Source of the DNA: JBFJVD01 sp041624375
Lineage (GTDB): Bacteria; Chloroflexota; Anaerolineae; Anaerolineales; E44-bin32
Length of the DNA stretch: 19,031 nucleotides
Reading direction: 5' to 3'
Assembly (NCBI GenBank): GCA_041624375.1
Contig: JBFJVD010000025.1
Coordinates: 1-19,031, forward strand
Part shown: positions 8,343 to 15,815 of the stretch, piece by piece
Numbering within the stretch: the stretch's first letter is position 1
Layout: each line of letters opens with the position of its first letter
Notes under the pieces: model-generated
The model's database searches: none
What the model was told of the DNA's origin: nothing
What the model saw: the letters and a program-made list of their open reading frames with translations, nothing else
Position numbers and translations under genes: made by a program

Positions 8343-8639
8343 ATGGACTGGCAGAGCGTGCAAAATGTCGCGTTAATTGCACTTCTCAGCGCCGCCATTG
8401 CCATTGCGCTCTTGCGCACGCCCCCGGCAAGACGGCGGATTGCATTGATGCTCCTGCCACTCCCGGCCGGATTTCTCCTCTACCGCTGGGCTCGGTTTCG
8501 CGATGCCTGGTTGGAACTCGGGATCGCGCTGGTTCTTGCCATCGTGCTGGTCGCCGCCTGGTGGTATTACATCGGGCGTGAACTCCCGCCTCCCAAGGAG
8601 AGCGAGATCCGAGTCTGGTCTGAGGACGACCCGTTCTAG
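8343..8639 (+). CDS. Small membrane protein of unknown function
   Basis: This 98-residue protein has three likely membrane helices: about 7-23, 29-44 (after an RRR turn) and 52-71. It ends in a charged tail rich in Glu and Asp. I recognise no family. The frame is open upstream to 8307, but that codon is the -35 box of the promoter, so the ATG at 8343 is the sensible start; it has no Shine-Dalgarno sequence and lies at the predicted transcription start. The stop codon is 1 base from the start of the HAD gene, so the two are probably translationally coupled. Confidence 0.75.
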   Translation: MDWQSVQNVALIALLSAAIAIALLRTPPARRRIALMLLPLPAGFLLYRWARFRDAWLELGIALVLAIVLVAAWWYYIGRELPPPKESEIRVWSEDDPF

Positions 8640-8640
8640 C

Positions 8641-9309
8641 ATGGCGAAGCCGGGAATCGTATTTCTCGACCTCGACGACACACTCTACCCAAAGAACAAC
8701 GGCGTCTGGCAGGCGGTCAGCGATCGAATTCATGAATTCCTGGTCACACGCCTGGATCTATCCCGCCAACGGGCCGCAACACTGCGAACTCACTACCTGC
8801 AGGTATACGGCACGACTCTTCGCGGGCTACTCAAAGAGCATGAGATTGACCCGCTCGACTACCTGGACTTCGTCCACGACGTCCCGATTGAGGCATTATT
8901 GATCCCGGACCCCGCGCTGCGTCTCATGCTCGAGCAGCTCGTGGGGCAGCGAATCGTCTTTACGAATGCAAGTCGAAACCACGCGGTGCGCGTCCTTCGG
9001 CGACTTGAGATCGAATCGGCCATCGATCAAATCATCGATATCCAGGCCTTGGAGTTCGTCAATAAGCCGCTACCTCAAGCCTATTTGCGCGCCATGGCCC
9101 TGGCGGGGACCGAACGCCCCGAGACCTGCCTGATGGTCGACGACCGTGCCGAAAACCTGCTGCCGGCTCAGGCCCTCGGGATGACCACCGTGCTCGTAGC
9201 GCCCAGCGGCCCAATGCCGGGCGCAGATTACGTCGTAGATCAGATTACGGATCTACTGCAAGCCGTCCCCGGATTGGGCGGGAACGGGAAGGGTCAGCAT
9301 GGAGCTTGA
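8641..9309 (+). CDS. HAD-superfamily hydrolase, pyrimidine 5'-nucleotidase-like
   Basis: The 222-residue protein has all four HAD motifs: the DxD pair Asp10/Asp12 in FLDLDDTLY, Thr109 in VFTNAS, Lys142 in NKPLPQ, and the acidic pair Asp167/Asp168 in LMVDDRAENL. A helical cap contains the YGTTLRGL and HEIDPLDYLDFVHD stretches typical of the SDT1/pyrimidine 5'-nucleotidase group. It probably dephosphorylates a nucleoside monophosphate or related small phosphate ester in the cytoplasm; the substrate is inferred from the family. The frame is open upstream to 8503 inside the previous gene. I chose ATG 8641 because the first catalytic motif begins at residue 7. The next gene overlaps its end by 11 bases. 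Confidence 0.88.
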   Translation: MAKPGIVFLDLDDTLYPKNNGVWQAVSDRIHEFLVTRLDLSRQRAATLRTHYLQVYGTTLRGLLKEHEIDPLDYLDFVHDVPIEALLIPDPALRLMLEQLVGQRIVFTNASRNHAVRVLRRLEIESAIDQIIDIQALEFVNKPLPQAYLRAMALAGTERPETCLMVDDRAENLLPAQALGMTTVLVAPSGPMPGADYVVDQITDLLQAVPGLGGNGKGQHGA

Positions 9310-9553
9310 CCGGGGCGTCCTCATCCTGTGCGTGATCATCGGCGCCGTGATTCTCTTCAACGTCAGCCTCATCTACTCGTTGATGAGCGGCGGCGCCCGG
9401 CAGCAGCTCGATCTGCTCTCCCGCGCAGCGCGCCGGGCACGCAGCCCGTGGCAGGCTGAGGATCGGGCGCTCGATGAGCTAAGAGCCGCCGTTGATCGGC
9501 TGGAAACCCAACGTCGGGATGCGGAGGACAACGGTGACGGAGCCTCCGAATAA
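9299..9553 (+). CDS. Small membrane-anchored coiled-coil protein, unknown
   Basis: This is an 84-residue protein. An N-terminal hydrophobic helix (about 7-29) is followed by a charged, Arg/Glu/Leu-rich helix (about 34-76) that looks able to form a coiled coil. GGAAGGG stands just upstream of the ATG. It overlaps the HAD gene by 11 bases and the CoA-transferase-like gene by 20 bases, a strong sign that it is a real member of this operon. I recognise no family. Confidence 0.7.
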   Translation: MELDRGVLILCVIIGAVILFNVSLIYSLMSGGARQQLDLLSRAARRARSPWQAEDRALDELRAAVDRLETQRRDAEDNGDGASE

Positions 9554-10352
9554 GATCCAGCAGATGGCCCAGGCCGCTTCGCTGGTGCCCAGCGGAGCCC
9601 GGTTGGCGTTCGGCGGCGTTACCCTTTACCGCCGGCCAATGGCCTTTGCACTCGCTTTGCTCGCCCGCCACACGCAAAGCGGCGCACCTGAGGATCTTTG
9701 CTTGCAGAGCTTTACCTCCGGCCTCGAAAGCGATCTTCTGGTTGCCGCAGGCATGGTCAGGCAAGTCCGAACATGCTACTTCGGCCTTGAGGCATTCGGC
9801 CTTGCGCCGCATTTCACGCTCGCGGCCGAACGCGGATGGATTGAAATCCGAGAAGAAACCGAGGCCAGCATTGTGTTTGGCCTGCGCGCGACACTCGCCG
9901 GAGTGGGCTTTATGCCATCCAAGGCCTGGTTGGGGACCGACTTGCTCCGCCTGCGCCCGGATGTCAAGCGGGTCCATGACCCCTACAGCGGCGAGGAGTT
10001 GGTGGCGTTCCCTGCGATCGATGTGGATGTGGCAGTGCTTCACGCGCTCGAAGCCGATTCCACCGGGAACGCCGTACTCGGTGGGAACCTGGGAATCGAC
10101 GAGGAATTGGCGCTGGTAGCGGAGACGGTCATCGTGACGGCAGAGCGCATCGTACCCCGCCTCGAGCGCGCCGATATTGTCGGTCTGAGCGTTGATGCGG
10201 TCGTGGAAGCACCTGGCGGCGCCTGGCCGACATCCTGCCACCCCGACTACCCACTTGACGGGCGCGCCGTCCTCGAATACCTCGATGCCAGCAGCGCGGA
10301 CCAGGTCGACCAGCTGGTTCGAGGCTGGACAGATCGGCAGGCTCCGGCCTAA
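9534..10352 (+). CDS. CoA-transferase family I, alpha-type subunit (GctA/IpdA-like)
   Basis: The 272-residue protein resembles the alpha subunit of glutaconate or 3-oxoacid CoA-transferases: a glycine-containing oxyanion-type LAFGGVTLYRRPMAF near residues 24-38, the LESDLLVAAGMV stretch, and a C-terminal DVAVLHALEAD strand and helix. In these enzymes the catalytic glutamate sits in a separate beta subunit, and no beta subunit is encoded in this window. It may therefore pair with a distant gene or have a different, hydrolase-like role. I chose the GTG at 9534 because GGAGG lies 6 bases upstream; the frame stays open to an ATG at 9492. It is the last gene of the operon beginning at 8343. Confidence 0.82.
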   Translation: MTEPPNKIQQMAQAASLVPSGARLAFGGVTLYRRPMAFALALLARHTQSGAPEDLCLQSFTSGLESDLLVAAGMVRQVRTCYFGLEAFGLAPHFTLAAERGWIEIREETEASIVFGLRATLAGVGFMPSKAWLGTDLLRLRPDVKRVHDPYSGEELVAFPAIDVDVAVLHALEADSTGNAVLGGNLGIDEELALVAETVIVTAERIVPRLERADIVGLSVDAVVEAPGGAWPTSCHPDYPLDGRAVLEYLDASSADQVDQLVRGWTDRQAPA

Positions 10353-10462
10353 GGGAAATTCGACCGCTATGCGGTGCCCAAAGGTGCTCATGGAAATCTT
10401 ATGAAGATGTGTTATCGTTCGCCCAAGAAGGGTGATGAACCCGTCCTGCAGGTAGGAGAATC

Positions 10463-11740
10463 GTGGATATGGCTTCTCGCGCGGTAAAGATCTTCGCAGG
10501 CCTGATTGTCGGCCTTTTCCTTGCCAGCGGTGTATTTACTGCTGGTCTCGCGGTCGGTGCTTCCATTCCTGGACTGAGCCGTGGCAATCTGCCCTTCCTC
10601 AATCCCGTCACGGAATTTGAGCCCCCGCTTGAAGTCCAGTCGTCGACTCCACCTGCTCCTTCAGCCACCTCGACACCCGCCCCGGATCCGGAAGAGCTCT
10701 TTGCGCCGTTCTGGGAAGTCTGGGACATCATCCACGACCAGTATGTGGACCCTGTGAACGACCTTGAGCTGATGCGGGGAGCGATCCGCGGGATGCTGGA
10801 GGCGCTTGGCGACCCACACACCTCCTATATGGATCCGGATGAATACCGGCAGGCAACCATCCCGCTCGAAGGCGAGTACGAAGGGATCGGGGCCTGGGTC
10901 GACCCGGAGGGTGAGTACCTCACGATTATTTCGCCGATGCCAGATTCGCCTGCTGAACGCGCCGGCTTGCGTCCCGGGGATCAAATTATCGCGGTGGATG
11001 GAGAAGATATGACGGGTGTCGACGGCAACCTGGTCATTCGCAGGGTGCTCGGACCTGCGGGGACGAGCGTTTCGTTGACCGTCCGGCGAGAATCCGGCGG
11101 TGAGCCCTTCACTGTCGAGATCGTTCGGGAGAGCATTACGATTCCGAGTGTCGAGGCCCGCATGCTGGAAGGCGATATCGCCTATATCCGATTGTTCAAC
11201 TTCGGCGATCAAACGACGCAAGATTTGCGGGCGGCGCTGCGTGAGCTCCAGGCCGATGACCCGAGCGGGTTGATCCTGGATCTACGGGGGAATGGGGGCG
11301 GTTTTCTTAGCACCTCCGTCGAGGTGGCTTCAGAATTTCTGAGTGATGGCCTGGTCCTCATTGAGCGGTTTGGTGACGGTTCCGAACAGAGATATCCGGT
11401 TCAGGACGGCGGGCTGGCGACTGACATCCCGTTGGTGATTCTCATCGATGGCGGAACCGCCTCGGCGTCGGAGATTGTCGCCGGGGCGATTCAAGACCAG
11501 GAGCGCGGACTGCTGGTCGGCGAGACCTCCTTCGGCAAGGGATCCGTGCAGAACTGGGTCCCGCTCGATGGGGGTGAGGGTGCCGTCCGCGTGACGATCG
11601 CCCGCTGGTATACGCCGGATGGCCGGGAAATCAGCGAACTGGGGCTGACGCCGGATGTGATGGTTGAGATTCCTGAGGAGGGTCTTGATCCAGAGGAAGA
11701 CCCTCAGCTCGATAAAGCGATCGAGCTGTTGCGGAACTAG
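10463..11740 (+). CDS. S41-family carboxyl-terminal processing protease (CtpA-like)
   Basis: The 425-residue protein has an uncleaved-looking signal anchor (about 10-32) and a Pro/Thr/Ser-rich linker (about 52-78). An N-terminal cap domain, a PDZ domain (about 132-215) and the S41 serine protease core follow. Catalytic Ser334 in GGTASASE, Lys359 in GETSFGKGS and Gln363 have the spacing seen in CtpA/CtpB. LILDLRGNGGG (270-280) and the C-terminal GLTPDV are typical. It cleaves the C-termini of exported or membrane proteins outside the cytoplasmic membrane. AGGAG stands 4 bases before the GTG at 10463 and 10 bases before an in-frame ATG at 10469, so either could be the start. The 110 bases upstream hold no promoter I can defend. 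Confidence 0.95.
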   Translation: MDMASRAVKIFAGLIVGLFLASGVFTAGLAVGASIPGLSRGNLPFLNPVTEFEPPLEVQSSTPPAPSATSTPAPDPEELFAPFWEVWDIIHDQYVDPVNDLELMRGAIRGMLEALGDPHTSYMDPDEYRQATIPLEGEYEGIGAWVDPEGEYLTIISPMPDSPAERAGLRPGDQIIAVDGEDMTGVDGNLVIRRVLGPAGTSVSLTVRRESGGEPFTVEIVRESITIPSVEARMLEGDIAYIRLFNFGDQTTQDLRAALRELQADDPSGLILDLRGNGGGFLSTSVEVASEFLSDGLVLIERFGDGSEQRYPVQDGGLATDIPLVILIDGGTASASEIVAGAIQDQERGLLVGETSFGKGSVQNWVPLDGGEGAVRVTIARWYTPDGREISELGLTPDVMVEIPEEGLDPEEDPQLDKAIELLRN

Positions 11741-11785
11741 CGGGGCGCTTTGCAGCACCTACAGTTCCGACGGGTGAGGTGAGAG

Positions 11786-12502
11786 ATGTTCTTCTTCAAC
11801 TACGAATACTTATTGTTCATGCTGCCGGCATTTGTCTTGACTCTGGCCGCACAGTGGTGGGTGTCTTCGACCTACCGCAAATGGAGCCAGGTTCGCAATG
11901 CCCGCAGTATGAGTGGAGCTCAAGCGGCGCATGAGCTGCTGCGGTATGGCGGGATGTCGGATGTGAAGCTCGAGCCAACGCCCGGCGAGTTGAGCGACCA
12001 CTACGACCCCCGCGGTCGGATTCTACGTCTCTCTCCAGGTGTCGCGCGCGGCGAGTCGGTGGCTGCGTTGGCAATTGCGGCGCATGAGATCGGCCACGCC
12101 GAACAGCATCAGCAAGGATACGCCCCACTGCGGTTGCGCAGCGCGCTGGTGCCGGCGGTGAACATCGGCTCGCAGCTGGGGTGGATCTTGATCGTGGCCG
12201 GGATCTTCCTGCAGGGGTTCCTGGGCACCCAGCTGGCATCGACCGTTGCCTGGATTGGGGTCGGCGCGTTCGCCTTGGGCGCCGTCTTCGCACTGGCCAC
12301 GCTTCCGGTCGAGCTGAACGCCTCCGCCAGGGCGCGTGAGCTACTCCAACGCAGCGGACTTGTCCACGCTGGCTCAGAGGTGCGAGGGGTGAGCGCGGTG
12401 CTAAATGCGGCCGCATTCACCTACATCGCCGGGCTGGCGACAGCCCTTCTTCAAGTGCTTTACTGGGCGACTGTCGTGGCCGGGATGGGCCGACGGCGCT
12501 AA
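11786..12502 (+). CDS. YugP-type membrane zinc metalloprotease
   Basis: The 238-residue membrane protein has a helix at 7-27 and a zinc-protease segment with DHYDPR (71-76) and HEIGH (His100, Glu101, His104). Helices follow at about 124-146 and 152-174, then PVELNAS with Glu176 as probable third zinc ligand, and a final helix near 210-232. This matches the neutral zinc metallopeptidase family typified by YugP, whose substrates are largely unknown. GAGGTG lies just before the ATG. It follows the S41 protease by 45 bases on the same strand, so the two membrane proteases are probably co-transcribed. Confidence 0.9.
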   Translation: MFFFNYEYLLFMLPAFVLTLAAQWWVSSTYRKWSQVRNARSMSGAQAAHELLRYGGMSDVKLEPTPGELSDHYDPRGRILRLSPGVARGESVAALAIAAHEIGHAEQHQQGYAPLRLRSALVPAVNIGSQLGWILIVAGIFLQGFLGTQLASTVAWIGVGAFALGAVFALATLPVELNASARARELLQRSGLVHAGSEVRGVSAVLNAAAFTYIAGLATALLQVLYWATVVAGMGRRR

Positions 12503-12534
12503 TCGCAACAACATCCTACTCTCAGTAAGGCTCC

Positions 12535-12558
12535 GAGGGCGGCCGATGGGCCGCCCTC
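12535..12558 (+). terminator. Terminator-like hairpin after the zinc protease gene
   Basis: A perfect 10-bp GC-rich stem has arms GAGGGCGGCC (12535-12544) and GGCCGCCCTC (12549-12558) with a 4-base GATG loop. It begins 32 bases after the protease stop. The downstream CCGTTCGTCTC is only moderately T-rich, so termination may be weak or Rho-assisted. Confidence 0.55.
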
Positions 12559-12560
12559 CG

Positions 12561-12589
12561 TTCGTCTCATGCCAGTGGCATGATAGAAT
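12561..12589 (+). promoter_or_regulatory. Candidate extended -10 promoter of mgtE with palindrome in the spacer
   Basis: TAGAAT (12584-12589) is preceded by TGA, forming an extended -10 element; a weak -35 box TTCGTC (12561-12566) lies 17 bases upstream. The spacer holds a perfect odd palindrome, CATGCCA-G-TGGCATG (12568-12582), ending 1 base before the -10 box. That position would suit an operator for a dimeric regulator. The predicted transcription start is near 12596. Confidence 0.5.
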
Positions 12590-12595
12590 CCTTCC

Positions 12596-12759
12596 CCGGA
12601 CCTTGCGTCCCTCTCGATCCCTCCTTTCCAGACCGCCAGACCGCCTTCCCGCACCGTTCCGGATGCAGAACAGGCAGGCTACAATGTCCCCCGAAAGGTG
12701 GATGCCTGAAGCGATGCTACGACCCTGCCGGCCATGGAGCCGGGAGCGTCTGAACATGG
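12596..12759 (+). other. Long structured mgtE leader (candidate regulatory RNA)
   Basis: About 164 bases separate the predicted start from mgtE. CAGGCA (12671-12676) can pair with TGCCTG (12703-12708), enclosing CCCCC-GAAA-GGTGG (12688-12701), a hairpin with one mismatch and a GNRA tetraloop. Alternatively GGCAGG (12673-12678) can pair with CCTGCC (12724-12729). That in turn excludes CCGGC/GCCGG (12728-12732 with 12739-12743), which overlaps the GGGAG (12742-12746) near the start. It does not resemble the M-box consensus as I know it. Function is inference only. Confidence 0.35.
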
Positions 12760-14130
12760 ATGCCGAGTATGAACGAAGTTGAGCGACAGAAGGTCCTTCA
12801 GATCCTGAGGTCGCATCTTGAGGCGGGCAATGCGCCCGCGGCGCGCGCAATAATGGATAGCCTGCACCCGGCCGACCGGGCCGAACTCTTTGGCCTGCTC
12901 GACGAAGTTCAACGAGCCGCTCTGCTCCCTGCCTTTGACGTGCCCACGACCGCCGCCCTTCTCGAAGAGCTCGCCGACATATCGGCCGCTGGTGTCGCCG
13001 AGGCGCTTCCCACCGAGCTTCTCGCAGACATCCTCGACGAAATGGAGCCGGACGAAGCCGCCGATATCCTGGGAGATATTCCTCCCATTCAGGCGGCGAT
13101 GGCGCTGGCCGAAATGGAGGATGCCGAGGACGTCATCCCCCTCCTGGAACATCCGGACGAGACCGCTGGCGGCCTGATGACCACCGCGTACATCGCGCTT
13201 CGCCAACGAACGACGGCCATGCAGGCCATCGATTTCATCCGCCAGATTGGCCGCGAGATGCAGACACCCTACTACCTCTATGTCATTGACCGCATCGGGA
13301 AACTCATCGGGGTCGTCGGGTTAAGAGACTTGATCATCGCCGATCCGGAGCAGGTGGTCGGGGATTTCATGGACCGGGAGGTCATCCTGGTTCATGCCGG
13401 CGTCGACCAGGAGGAAGTTGCCCGCACGATGGCGCGCTACGATCTGGCCGCGATTCCCGTGGTTGACGACGAAAACACCTTGCTTGGTGTCATCACCCAT
13501 GACGATGTGCTCGACGTGCTCGAAGAGGAGGCGACTGAGGACGTCCTGAATCTGGCCGCGATCGAGGCTGGCCCGATCAGCGACCGCTCCTACTGGTCGC
13601 TGCGCGTCCCGGAGATCGTCCGCTCACGCTTTGTCTGGCTGTTGGTCCTCTTTGTCGCCCAAACTCTGACGACTGCGGTTCTGCGTTACTTCCAGGGAAC
13701 GATTGAAGCGGCAGTCTCACTGACTTTCTTCATCCCACTCATGATTGGCACCGGAGGCAACGCCGGCTCTCAGACGGTGACAACGGTGATCCGGGCGCTG
13801 GCGCTGAATGAGATTCAGCGGCGCGATATGCTCAGGGTTCTCCTGCGGGAATTCCGCACCGGCGCACTGCTTGGACTCCTCCTGGGCACCGTAGCCTTCT
13901 TCTGGGTCCTGGTTTCCGGCGTAGCCTCAACGCTGGCGATCGTCGTTTCCATCACGGTGTTCGCCATCTGCATCTGGGCCAATCTCGTGGGATCGATCGT
14001 CCCCATCCTGGCCTCATTCTTCGGCATCGACCCGACGGTGATGTCGGCCCCGCTCATCTCGACGTTGGTGGACGCAACGGGGCTTCTCATCTACTTCAGT
14101 GTCGCCATCTTTGTGCTGCAGCGAGTGTGA
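12760..14130 (+). CDS. mgtE: MgtE-family magnesium channel/transporter
   Basis: The 456-residue protein has the classic MgtE layout. An N-terminal helical domain (about 10-130, with EMEPDEAADILGDI) is followed by a tandem CBS pair (about 135-255), a plug helix (about 258-285) and five membrane helices (about 290-455). The pore signature FIPLMIGTGGNAGSQ spans 324-338, and Asp438 in STLVDATG corresponds to the conserved pore aspartate. It carries Mg2+ inward and closes when the cytosolic domains bind Mg2+. An ATG at 12769 is an alternative start. The lipid kinase gene follows after 9 bases. Confidence 0.96.
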   Translation: MPSMNEVERQKVLQILRSHLEAGNAPAARAIMDSLHPADRAELFGLLDEVQRAALLPAFDVPTTAALLEELADISAAGVAEALPTELLADILDEMEPDEAADILGDIPPIQAAMALAEMEDAEDVIPLLEHPDETAGGLMTTAYIALRQRTTAMQAIDFIRQIGREMQTPYYLYVIDRIGKLIGVVGLRDLIIADPEQVVGDFMDREVILVHAGVDQEEVARTMARYDLAAIPVVDDENTLLGVITHDDVLDVLEEEATEDVLNLAAIEAGPISDRSYWSLRVPEIVRSRFVWLLVLFVAQTLTTAVLRYFQGTIEAAVSLTFFIPLMIGTGGNAGSQTVTTVIRALALNEIQRRDMLRVLLREFRTGALLGLLLGTVAFFWVLVSGVASTLAIVVSITVFAICIWANLVGSIVPILASFFGIDPTVMSAPLISTLVDATGLLIYFSVAIFVLQRV

Positions 14131-14139
14131 GGGAGGAAG

Positions 14140-15030
14140 ATGTCTGCCTGCGTCATTCTTAATCCATATGCCAGCAGATGGGAGGCCGGCAAACGGCGCG
14201 ATGAAGTGGCGCTGGCGCTGGCGGGAGCCGGCATCGAGCATGTTTTGAAGATCTCGGAAGCGCCAGGACACGCCACCCGCTTGGCCGCCGAGGCTCGACT
14301 GCAGGGCCACACGCCCATCATCGCTGCGGGCGGGGATGGCACCATCGGCGAAGTACTCAACGGCCTGTGGGCTCCGGACGAGGAGCCTCCCATCGGACCC
14401 TTCGGCGTGATCCCACTCGGGACTGCAAACGACTTCGTTAAGAATCTTGGATTGCCGAACGATCTTGCATCGGCGGCCGCTGCGATCCGTGAAGGAAGAA
14501 CGCGGCGTGTTGACCTCGGACAGGTGAACGACTGGATCTTCGCCAACAACTCGGCCGTTGGACTCGAACCGGTTGTCACCATTTTCAACATGCGCATGGT
14601 GCGTCTGCGCGGGGTTATCCGCTATCTGGTCGCTGCGCTGCAAGCCATCCATTCGAAGCCGGAATGGACGATGGAGATCCAGTGGGACTCGGGAGACTAC
14701 GAGGGTCCCGCCTCCCTTGTCTCCGTCGGGAATGGCGCAGTCACCGGGGGCCTGTTCCGCATGGCGCCCGCAGCCGACCCCGCCGACGGATTGCTCACCT
14801 TCGTATTCGGCTACGCCCCCACCCGCCGCAAGATGCTCTCTCTGCTCCCCAGGACCATCAGCGGGACGTTCGTCCAGGACCCGGTCATTCAACAGCATCA
14901 CACGACGAAGCTGACGATTCGCACCACCCCAGCAACGCCTCTGCAGGCGGACGGCGAGCTCCGGGCTACCGACCTGGAGCTGGCGACGTATCAGATCCTT
15001 CCCGGCAGGCTGGAACTCATCGCTCCCTGA
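14140..15030 (+). CDS. Diacylglycerol/sphingosine-kinase family lipid kinase
   Basis: The 296-residue protein has the DAGK-catalytic hallmarks: NPYAS near the N-terminus, the nucleotide-binding AAGGDGTIGEVLNGL (62-76), PLGTANDF (92-99), and a C-terminal ADGE (about 270-273) that supplies the catalytic acidic residue. It probably phosphorylates diacylglycerol or a related lipid with ATP at the membrane face, as DgkB and YegS do. GGGAGG lies 3 bases before the ATG, 9 bases after mgtE, so the two genes are likely co-transcribed. The same frame stays open for 28 codons past its TGA. Confidence 0.93.
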   Translation: MSACVILNPYASRWEAGKRRDEVALALAGAGIEHVLKISEAPGHATRLAAEARLQGHTPIIAAGGDGTIGEVLNGLWAPDEEPPIGPFGVIPLGTANDFVKNLGLPNDLASAAAAIREGRTRRVDLGQVNDWIFANNSAVGLEPVVTIFNMRMVRLRGVIRYLVAALQAIHSKPEWTMEIQWDSGDYEGPASLVSVGNGAVTGGLFRMAPAADPADGLLTFVFGYAPTRRKMLSLLPRTISGTFVQDPVIQQHHTTKLTIRTTPATPLQADGELRATDLELATYQILPGRLELIAP

Positions 15031-15121
15031 GAGCTGCACGCGGTGTTGATCTGGAGAGCCAACGGCAGACCCGAGAATTACGCCTGCCTGCACCCGCTCG
15101 GTGAATTCAAGGACTAGGCGA

Positions 15122-15814
15122 ATGCATCCGGCGCATGCTGCCAGACCGATGGACCGCCTTCTGCGCGGCTTCCTGCGGTTCTTCTTCCATCATCTCTACA
15201 CCACGGCTGCGCCGCTCTATGATCTGGTGGCCTGGTCGACATCGATCGGTCAGTGGAGGCGGTGGACCGAAGTTGCGCTCGAATCGCTGCCGCCCGGTCG
15301 AACGCTGGAGATCGGACATGGACCCGGTCATCTCCTGCTCCAGTTGGTGGTTGGCGGAAAAGTGGCTTATGGCGCAGATGCCTCAAGGCAGATGACGCGC
15401 CTGGCCAGCCGCCGCCTGCGTCGCCGGGAGCTGGGGGGGCGCGTCATCCGGGCCCGGGCGCAGGAGCTGCCCTTTGCGGGGGACAGCTTTTCTGCCATCC
15501 TCTCAACGTTCCCGAGTGAGTACATCCTCGCCTCCGAAACGCTGCATGAGATCCGGCGGCTGCTCTCGCCCGAAGGCAGGTTCGTCATCGTTCCCTCTGC
15601 CACGATCACCGGGGGTTCATGGCTTGACCGAGCGGCTGCCTGGCTCTATCGAGCCACCGGCCAGTCTGGTGATGCAGATGCAACCTGGCTGGACGGTCTC
15701 TCCTCCCACGGATTCAACGCCCGAATCGAGAATGTGAATTTGGACCGAGCGACTGTAGTGCGGATTGTGGCTGAGCCAGAGGCTGATTTGGCAGAAACCC
15801 GTGGCAGCCCGTAG
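15122..15814 (+). CDS. Class I SAM-dependent methyltransferase
   Basis: The 230-residue protein has SAM-binding motif I EIGHGPG (63-69), an acidic Asp86 at the end of strand 2, and a later RLLSPEGRFVIVPSA segment typical of UbiE-like methyltransferases. The N-terminus is basic and amphipathic (FLRFFFHHLYTTAAPLYDLVAW), suggesting membrane association or a lipid or quinone substrate, but the substrate cannot be read from the sequence. I chose ATG 15122 because AAGGA lies 8 bases upstream; the frame extends to a GTG at 15101, and ATG 15149 is also possible. The stop is 1 base from the trmI start. Confidence 0.85.
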   Translation: MHPAHAARPMDRLLRGFLRFFFHHLYTTAAPLYDLVAWSTSIGQWRRWTEVALESLPPGRTLEIGHGPGHLLLQLVVGGKVAYGADASRQMTRLASRRLRRRELGGRVIRARAQELPFAGDSFSAILSTFPSEYILASETLHEIRRLLSPEGRFVIVPSATITGGSWLDRAAAWLYRATGQSGDADATWLDGLSSHGFNARIENVNLDRATVVRIVAEPEADLAETRGSP

Positions 15815-15815
15815 A

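Noticed and set aside
8503..8640. Longer N-terminus for the HAD gene
   Set aside because: It lies wholly within the small membrane protein gene in another frame, and the first HAD motif normally sits near the N-terminus.
10363..10375. Small hairpin ACCGC-TAT-GCGGT after the CoA-transferase-like gene
   Set aside because: Only 5 bp with no T-rich tail; too weak to call a terminator.
9369..10391. Leftward open frame of 340 codons
   Set aside because: It lies antisense to the small anchored protein and the CoA-transferase-like gene. It has no recognisable motif, and the forward genes have ribosome sites and family signatures.
12503..12759. M-box (ykoK) Mg2+ riboswitch before mgtE
   Set aside because: An AGGCTCC stretch is suggestive, but the other conserved M-box segments are absent, and that stretch lies upstream of the predicted transcription start.
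14014..15093. Leftward open frame of 359 codons
   Set aside because: Antisense to the lipid kinase, whose motifs are complete; its composition fits a codon-bias shadow.
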